Source of the DNA: an uncultured Oscillospiraceae bacterium
GTDB lineage: Bacteria > Bacillota > Clostridia > Oscillospirales > Acutalibacteraceae
Assembly (NCBI GenBank): GCA_902490145.1
Contig: CABUCT010000031.1
Location: 1-10,676, forward strand
DNA length: 10,676 bases
Direction of reading: 5' to 3'
The notes below the pieces were generated by a model. That model made no database searches, had not been told where the DNA came from, and was given only the letters and a program-made list of their open reading frames with translations. Positions 6,173-10,676 of this stretch are shown here, in pieces. Position 1 is the stretch's first letter; each line of letters begins with the position of its first letter. Made by a program: the position numbers and the translations under genes.

Positions 6173-7384
6173 ATGATGAAATATGTTGTTCTGCTTTGTG
6201 ACGGAATGGCTGATTTTCCTGTTAAGGAATTAGGAGATAAAACCCCTCTTGATGCGGCATATAATCCTGCTATGGAGAAGCTTGCAAAAACTGCTGAAAT
6301 CGGACTTGTAAAAACTGTACCTGACGGAATGAAACCGGGAAGCGATGTTGCAAACCTTTCGGTAATGGGATATTCACCCAAAAAATATTATACCGGGCGT
6401 TCTCCTCTTGAAGCTGCAAATATGGGTATTGTTCTTGGAGATAATGACGTTGCACTTCGATGCAATCTTGTAACGCTTAGTGATGAAGAGAATTTTGAGG
6501 AAAAGACGATGGTAGATTATTGTGCCGGAGATATTTCCTCGGATGAGGCTGCCGCAATAATTAAGTCGGTGGATGAAGCTTTCGGGGATGAAGCTTTCAG
6601 TTTTTATCCGGGTGTTAGTTATCGTCATTGCCTTGTTTGGAAAAATGGCACTATTGACATCGGGACGCTCACACCTCCTCATGATATAAGCGGTAAGGTA
6701 ATAGGAGAATATATTGACCGTGATCCTGCTGCAGAAAAGCTTATAGAAATGATGAAAAAGAGCGGGGAACTTCTTAAAAATCATCCTGTAAATATAAAAA
6801 GAATTGCTGAGGGAAAACGTCCCGCAACCCACATTTGGCTTTGGGGACAGGGGAAGAAGGCGTCTCTTGACGATTTTTATGAAAAGACCGGTCTTAAAGG
6901 TTCGGTAGTGTCGGCGGTTGATTTGGTAAAAGGAATCGGACGCTGTGCTAATATGAATGTTGTGGAAGTTGAAGGTGCCACCGGATATATAGACACAAAT
7001 TTCGAAGGAAAATGTTCTGCAGCTGTATCAGAGCTTGCAAATGGACAGGATTATGTTTATATTCACATAGAAGCACCTGATGAGTGCGGACACAGAGGTG
7101 AGGTTAAAAATAAGGTCAAAGCTATCGAAACCATTGACAAAAAGGTTTTAACCCCTTTGCTTAATGAGCTTGATAAATATGATGATTATAAAATTCTTAT
7201 TATGCCTGATCATCCAACTCCGCTTTGCACAATGACCCATTGTTCAGATCCCGTTCCTTATTTACTTTATCGAAAGACTAAAAAGTTTAACGGAGTCGGA
7301 ACATATACGGAAAAATCCGCTAAAGAATCCGGAATTTATATAGATAATGCGTATACACTTATAGATAGAATGAAAGAGTTTTAA
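6173..7384 (+). CDS. Archaeal-type cofactor-independent phosphoglycerate mutase / proposed homoserine kinase
   Basis: This 403-residue cytosolic enzyme belongs to the alkaline-phosphatase superfamily, ApgM branch. That branch interconverts 3- and 2-phosphoglycerate, and a bacterial subgroup has been proposed to be a homoserine kinase substitute in threonine synthesis. Metal ligands are visible: D10 in LLCDGMAD, D303 and H307 in EAPDECGH, D346-H347 in MPDH, and H356 in THCSDP. S57 in KPGSDVANLS is the probable phosphorylated serine. GYSPKKYYTGRSPLEAA (66-82) is a strongly conserved family stretch. The start is either ATG at 6173 or the adjacent ATG at 6176; AGAGG at 6163-6167 gives spacings of 5 and 8 bases, so the second may be used. 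The DUF1846 gene follows after 19 bases in the same transcript. No threonine genes are nearby, so the sequence alone does not decide between mutase and homoserine kinase. Confidence 0.85.
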   Translation: MMKYVVLLCDGMADFPVKELGDKTPLDAAYNPAMEKLAKTAEIGLVKTVPDGMKPGSDVANLSVMGYSPKKYYTGRSPLEAANMGIVLGDNDVALRCNLVTLSDEENFEEKTMVDYCAGDISSDEAAAIIKSVDEAFGDEAFSFYPGVSYRHCLVWKNGTIDIGTLTPPHDISGKVIGEYIDRDPAAEKLIEMMKKSGELLKNHPVNIKRIAEGKRPATHIWLWGQGKKASLDDFYEKTGLKGSVVSAVDLVKGIGRCANMNVVEVEGATGYIDTNFEGKCSAAVSELANGQDYVYIHIEAPDECGHRGEVKNKVKAIETIDKKVLTPLLNELDKYDDYKILIMPDHPTPLCTMTHCSDPVPYLLYRKTKKFNGVGTYTEKSAKESGIYIDNAYTLIDRMKEF

Positions 7385-7403
7385 AAATCTTGGAGGAGTA
7401 TTT

Positions 7404-8888
7404 GTGAAAATAGGGTTTGATAATGACCTATACATAAAAAAGCAGAAGGAATATATAACTGAAAGAATCAAAAAGTTCGGAAATAAGCTTTATTTGGAAT
7501 TCGGCGGAAAGCTTTTTGATGATTATCATGCGTCAAGAGTTTTGCCTGGATTTGATTTGAACGGTAAGGTGCGTTTGCTCAGAGAATTTAATGATCAGGC
7601 AGAGGTTGTGTTCTGTATAAATGCAGCCGATATAGAAAAGAAAAAAATTCGTGCTGATTTCGGAATAACATATGATATGGATGTTCTTCGACTTATAGAC
7701 AATTTAAGAGGAATGGATATTTCGGTCAACAGCGTGGTAATCACTCAATATTCGGGCCAGCCTTCTGCCGATTTGTTCCGTAAAAAGCTGGAAATGCGTG
7801 GGGAAAAGTGTTATTTTCACTATCCGATAAAAGGATATCCCATGGATGTTGAACGTATAGTAAGCGATGAAGGATACGGTGCTAATCCTTATATTGAAAC
7901 AACTCGCCCTTTGGTTGTGATTACTGCACCCGGACCATGCAGCGGAAAACTTGCAACCTGTCTTTCACAGCTTTATCATGAATATAAACGCGGTGTAAAT
8001 GCAGGATATGCAAAGTTTGAAACCTTTCCAATATGGAATCTTCCTCTCAAACATCCTGTAAATATTGCATATGAGGCTGCGACTGCCGATCTCCGTGACG
8101 TAAATATGATAGATCCTTGGCATCTTGAGGCATATGGAGAAACCACTGTAAATTATAACCGTGATGTAGAGGTATTTCCTGTTGTCAACAATATTTTGAC
8201 CAAAATAACCGGTCAGCCCGGTCTTTATAAGTCGCCGACTGATATGGGCGTAAATATGGCCGGTTACGGAATTTCCGATGATGAGATAGTAAGGGACGCT
8301 GCAAAGCAGGAGATAATCCGCCGATATTATAAAAGTCTTTGTGATTATAAGCTTGGTCATGGGGATATCGAAACTGTTCAGCGTATTGAATCGCTTATGA
8401 ATACACTTGACCTTTCTAAAAATGATCGAAAGGTTGTTGCACCCGCACTTGAAAAATCTGAAAATTCCGGAACACATGCTGTGGCTATTGAACTTCCCGA
8501 TGGAATGATAGTAACGGGGAAAAGCGGCTCACTTATGACGGCGTCCGCCGCTGCAGTTCTCAATTCAATCAAAGTAATGGCAGGAATAAGAGATGAAATG
8601 CTGCTTATGTCACCTGTGGTACTTGAACCGATTTTAAAGATGAAAACAGACGTTCTCCATTATCGTCAGACTGCACTCAGCCTTGCCGATGTGCTTCTCG
8701 CACTGAGTATTTGTGCTGCAACAAATCCGGTGGCACAGCTTGCTATGTCTTATCTTGATTCTCTCAAAAATTGTGAAGCTCATTCATCTTGTATGCTGCT
8801 TACTGCAGATGATGACGCAATGAGAAAATTAGGACTTAATGTAACATGTGAGGATGAATATCCGTCTTCAGATTTATATTACGGCTGA
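7404..8888 (+). CDS. DUF1846 (UPF0371) family protein
   Basis: A 494-residue soluble protein matching the DUF1846/UPF0371 family in length (about 500) and in sequence landmarks, namely the N-terminal IGFDNDLYIKKQ, GGKLFDDYHASRVLPGF (34-50), a P-loop-like APGPCSGK at 175-182, and the FPIWNLPLKHPVN segment (208-220). Crystal structures of the family exist, but I know of no established reaction. The glycine-rich APGPCSGK loop after a hydrophobic strand (LVVITAPGP) suggests binding of a nucleotide or another phosphate-bearing ligand; this is inference. The start is GTG at 7404, supported by a strong GGAGGAG site at 7392-7398 and by the family's usual N-terminus. It is second in an operon with the mutase-like enzyme and ends just before a strong terminator. 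The family is confident; the function is unknown. Confidence 0.88.
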   Translation: MKIGFDNDLYIKKQKEYITERIKKFGNKLYLEFGGKLFDDYHASRVLPGFDLNGKVRLLREFNDQAEVVFCINAADIEKKKIRADFGITYDMDVLRLIDNLRGMDISVNSVVITQYSGQPSADLFRKKLEMRGEKCYFHYPIKGYPMDVERIVSDEGYGANPYIETTRPLVVITAPGPCSGKLATCLSQLYHEYKRGVNAGYAKFETFPIWNLPLKHPVNIAYEAATADLRDVNMIDPWHLEAYGETTVNYNRDVEVFPVVNNILTKITGQPGLYKSPTDMGVNMAGYGISDDEIVRDAAKQEIIRRYYKSLCDYKLGHGDIETVQRIESLMNTLDLSKNDRKVVAPALEKSENSGTHAVAIELPDGMIVTGKSGSLMTASAAAVLNSIKVMAGIRDEMLLMSPVVLEPILKMKTDVLHYRQTALSLADVLLALSICAATNPVAQLAMSYLDSLKNCEAHSSCMLLTADDDAMRKLGLNVTCEDEYPSSDLYYG

Positions 8889-8895
8889 TAGTTTT

Positions 8896-8965
8896 AAAAA
8901 TAAAAAACACATCAGACTTAGAATTGAATTTCTTAATTCTAATATCAGATGTGTTTTTTATTTTT
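8896..8965. terminator. Bidirectional terminator overlapping the 3' end of the M50 gene
   Basis: An 18-base arm at 8896-8913 (ending in ACACATC) pairs perfectly with 8948-8965. After a short internal loop, TTAGAATT at 8918-8925 pairs with AATTCTAA at 8935-8942. T-runs flank both sides, so it can end the DUF1846 operon from the left and the M50 operon from the right. The right arm encodes the last six residues of the M50 protease, and the hairpin contains that gene's stop codon. Confidence 0.92.
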
Positions 8966-9559
8966 GGGTAAAAATGTTATGATAAAAATATAGATGCAAA
9001 AAAGCAGCATGGTGGGATTATAGTATTTGATTGTTAACCATAAACCGAAAAAGCTCATAATCACAGTGACTCCGACTGAGACTATAGAAGTTATTTTTTC
9101 GGCTTTCTCAGAAGATATTTTTAAACATTGCAGTAATGAAAAAAAGATGTTTAGTCCGTCAAGACTTTGAATAGGCAGCATGTTAAAAATTGCAATCCCT
9201 GCATTTGCCGCAGACAGGATTATAAAATATTCGCTTTGATAAACCCTGTAAATATTAATAAATATACATATATTCAGCAAATTACATAATATGCCGGCGG
9301 AATGAAGAATTACTTCTTGTATGGGCGACATTGTTATGCTGTTGTTCATTTCTATATCCACTGCAAATGGCAATAATCTTATAGCTCTTGGAAAGTTCTT
9401 GAATAATGACATAGCAAGCAGATGCCCAAATTCATGAGTAATAACTGCAAGCATAATACAGGGCATTTGACCTGTAGTATCTACAAGCAAAAGCAGAGTG
9501 ATTATCATAAAAAAAGCAGGGCTTAAGTATATTTCACATTGCCCGAACCTAAATTTCAT
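8945..9559 (-). CDS. spoIVFB: M50 site-2 intramembrane metalloprotease, SpoIVFB-like
   Basis: A 204-residue polytopic protein with the two hallmarks of the M50/S2P family. HEFGH at 42-46 is the zinc site (H42, H46, with E43 as catalytic glutamate). NMLPIQSLDG at about 126-135 supplies the third ligand, D134. Helices lie around 14-31, 34-52, 82-104, 110-129 and two more near the C-terminus. The small size, short N-terminus (KFRFGQCEIYLSP) and pairing with an upstream M23 membrane protein fit SpoIVFB, which in sporulating Firmicutes cuts pro-sigma-K in the mother-cell-derived outer forespore membrane. I chose the ATG at 9559 over an upstream TTG at 9577: the ATG overlaps the neighbour's stop as TAATG, which supports translational reinitiation, and no ribosome site precedes either codon. 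The pro-sigma-K substrate is inferred from family and context. Confidence 0.85.
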   Translation of the reverse strand: MKFRFGQCEIYLSPAFFMIITLLLLVDTTGQMPCIMLAVITHEFGHLLAMSLFKNFPRAIRLLPFAVDIEMNNSITMSPIQEVILHSAGILCNLLNICIFINIYRVYQSEYFIILSAANAGIAIFNMLPIQSLDGLNIFFSLLQCLKISSEKAEKITSIVSVGVTVIMSFFGLWLTIKYYNPTMLLFCIYIFIITFLPKNKKHI

Positions 9560-10458
9560 TAAAGTTTTAAGATCCAAAGCGGATCAATGCAAATCCCGCC
9601 TACTCTTATTTCGAAATGGAGATGAGGTCCGGTGGAAACTCCTGTACTACCCGAAAGAGCAATTACATCTCCTTGTTTTATTGTTTCTCCTGCCGACTTT
9701 AAAAGTTTACTGCAATGTGCGTATACGGTTTTTACACTGTCAGTATGTGAAACGATTATGTAATAACCATATGATGAACTGTATTCGGCTTCTTCCACTG
9801 TTCCGGACAATGCTGCTTTTATATCGGTTCCGCTGTCAACACCGATATCCACTCCGCTGTGAAAAAGGTATGACCCGTAAATAGGGTGTTTTCTGTATCC
9901 AAACGGAGATGTTACCGTACCGTTTACCGGAACAGTCATATCATTGATGTTGGTTTTTTGAGGTTCAACGCTCATAGAAAGATTAACTGTTTTAAGTTCG
10001 CTGTCAGATGATTCTGATGAATTACTGTTGCTTGCATTAACACTGTTTTCTTCTGAAACGGAGGAATTAACGGAGTCTTGTGTTTCAGATTCCGGCAAAG
10101 TTGATTTGTTATTGCTTTCATTTAGAGGTACGGTACCCGTTTGAATAACTTCAGGATCAGAATTAACCTGACTGCTTGATAAATCGAGTTTTCGGCTCAT
10201 TGCATTCATGACTTCCGAAATTGAAAGACTGTTATTGAACAGACAATTGTATTTATTTCTGACGGCAGAGTAAATATTACCTCCGGTAAATTTTATTGCG
10301 AATGCAGCAAGCAGGGCAAGACAGCAAACAATAAGTTGGGAAATTAAAAAATTTAACTTCGGATCACAAGGTTTTTTTGTTTTTTGTTCTTCTATAATTT
10401 CTTCGTCTTCATTATCTTCACTTTCAATCGGTTCTGCGGTTTCATAATATTCTTTCAA
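9559..10458 (-). CDS. spoIVFA: M23 (LytM) domain membrane protein, SpoIVFA-like
   Basis: The 299-residue protein has an acidic cytoplasmic N-terminus (residues about 1-35), one membrane helix (about 36-58), a long Ser/Asn-rich linker (about 94-156) and a C-terminal M23 domain (about 178-297) facing outside or the intermembrane space. The M23 residues are complete: H200 and D204 in HSGVDIG, H248 in VYAHC, and H279/H281 in GPHLHFE. It could therefore be an active peptidoglycan endopeptidase. Its place directly upstream of the M50 gene matches SpoIVFA, which anchors and restrains SpoIVFB and carries a LytM-type domain. The start is TTG at 10458, chosen because AGAGG at 10470-10466 lies 7 bases upstream; the ATG at 10524 lacks a site and would add 22 residues that spoil the cytoplasmic tail. 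A SpoIIQ-like or cell-wall hydrolase role is the alternative. Confidence 0.75.
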   Translation of the reverse strand: MKEYYETAEPIESEDNEDEEIIEEQKTKKPCDPKLNFLISQLIVCCLALLAAFAIKFTGGNIYSAVRNKYNCLFNNSLSISEVMNAMSRKLDLSSSQVNSDPEVIQTGTVPLNESNNKSTLPESETQDSVNSSVSEENSVNASNSNSSESSDSELKTVNLSMSVEPQKTNINDMTVPVNGTVTSPFGYRKHPIYGSYLFHSGVDIGVDSGTDIKAALSGTVEEAEYSSSYGYYIIVSHTDSVKTVYAHCSKLLKSAGETIKQGDVIALSGSTGVSTGPHLHFEIRVGGICIDPLWILKL

Positions 10459-10517
10459 TTTATCACCTCTTGGAATTAATATACTAAATATTATGCAAGT
10501 CTGTCCGATAAAATTAC

Positions 10518-10546
10518 TTGACAAACGGCAAATTAAAAGTTATCAT
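10518..10546 (+). promoter_or_regulatory. Strong SigA-type promoter for rnpB
   Basis: A perfect TTGACA at 10518-10523 and TATCAT at 10541-10546, five of six to consensus, have the ideal 17-base spacer. Transcription would start near 10552, where the RNase P RNA begins. It faces away from the M23 gene, whose ATG-proximal region starts about 60 bases to the left. Confidence 0.85.
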
Positions 10547-10550
10547 GGTA

Positions 10551-10676
10551 AGACCGAGCGGACTGAGCAGTTGCGTGTGTTCAGATAACTGAACGTATGA
10601 GGAAAGTCCGAGCTCCGCAGGGCAGAATAACGGCTAACGGCCGCCGAGGGTGACCTTAGGGAAAGTGCAACAGAGA
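10551..10676 (+). ncRNA. rnpB: RNase P RNA (catalytic subunit), 5' part, cut by the window edge
   Basis: This is the ribozyme that removes 5' leaders from tRNA precursors. The universally conserved GAGGAAAGTCC is at 10599-10609, followed by the GAGCTCC and AGGGCAG elements. The stretch from 10648 carries GGGTGACC, then TAGGGAAAGTGCAACAGAGA, which is the conserved core preceding the P7 to P11 region. A hairpin GTTCAG/CTGAAC near 10579-10594 fits helix P3. The segments match the bacterial class A layout used by many Clostridia rather than the Bacillus class B form. About two thirds of the molecule lies beyond the window, so the closing strands of P1, P2 and P4 are not seen. The 5' end is inferred from the promoter. 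Confidence 0.95.

Noticed and set aside
6374..6832. Minus-strand open frame of 152 codons inside the mutase-like gene
   Set aside because: It is antisense to conserved active-site segments of the mutase-like enzyme and has no supporting start signals.
7965..8477. Minus-strand open frame of 170 codons inside the DUF1846 gene
   Set aside because: It lies wholly within a gene with clear family landmarks and shows no motif or ribosome site of its own.
9560..9577. TTG at 9577 as the start of the M50 protease
   Set aside because: There is no ribosome site, it would overlap the M23 gene by 19 bases, and the ATG at 9559 gives the family's usual N-terminus and a TAATG junction.
9498..9884. Plus-strand open frame of 128 codons across the M50/M23 junction
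   Set aside because: It is a shadow of two minus-strand genes with complete zinc motifs; its sequence is leucine- and arginine-rich without domain features.

Overview
The window is an AT-rich stretch of chromosome, most likely from an anaerobic, endospore-forming member of the Clostridia (an Oscillospiraceae/Ruminococcaceae-like gut bacterium would fit). The grounds are purine-rich Shine-Dalgarno sites, frequent GTG/TTG starts, a spoIVFA/spoIVFB-like sporulation pair, a YhaM-type OB-HD protein, a DUF1846 protein and a class-A-like RNase P RNA. This placement is inference; there is no rRNA or tRNA to anchor it. I see no phage, transposase, CRISPR array or tRNA.

Layout. Bases 1-158 are the promoter region of a two-gene unit: an alcohol-acetyltransferase/condensation-type acyltransferase (159-1655), then a six-helix membrane protein (1645-2220) whose start overlaps it. 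Next is the wreck of a small membrane protein, interrupted by one in-frame TGA (2246-2668). A good promoter at 2698-2725 drives eda-kdgK (2757-4390). These encode the last two steps of 2-keto-3-deoxygluconate breakdown: KdgK makes KDPG and Eda splits it to pyruvate and glyceraldehyde 3-phosphate. A 16-bp bidirectional hairpin terminator separates them from a convergent YhaM-like exoribonuclease gene (4524-5486, minus). Upstream of that is an unrecognised 172-aa gene (5551-6069, minus).

From 6139 a divergent promoter reads rightwards into a two-gene operon: an archaeal-type phosphoglycerate mutase/proposed homoserine kinase (6173-7384) and a DUF1846 protein (7404-8888). It ends in a second bidirectional terminator. 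This hairpin also ends the opposing operon, in which an M23-domain membrane protein (9559-10458) is followed, with a TAATG overlap, by an M50 intramembrane protease (8945-9559). The pair has the gene order of spoIVFA-spoIVFB. Divergent from it is a strong promoter and the 5' part of rnpB, the RNase P RNA, cut by the window edge at 10676.

Most of the window is ordinary housekeeping, catabolic and sporulation content. The parts least explained by known biology are the acyltransferase/membrane-protein pair with its decayed neighbour, the unrecognised 172-aa protein, and the pairing of a phosphotransferase-like enzyme with DUF1846.
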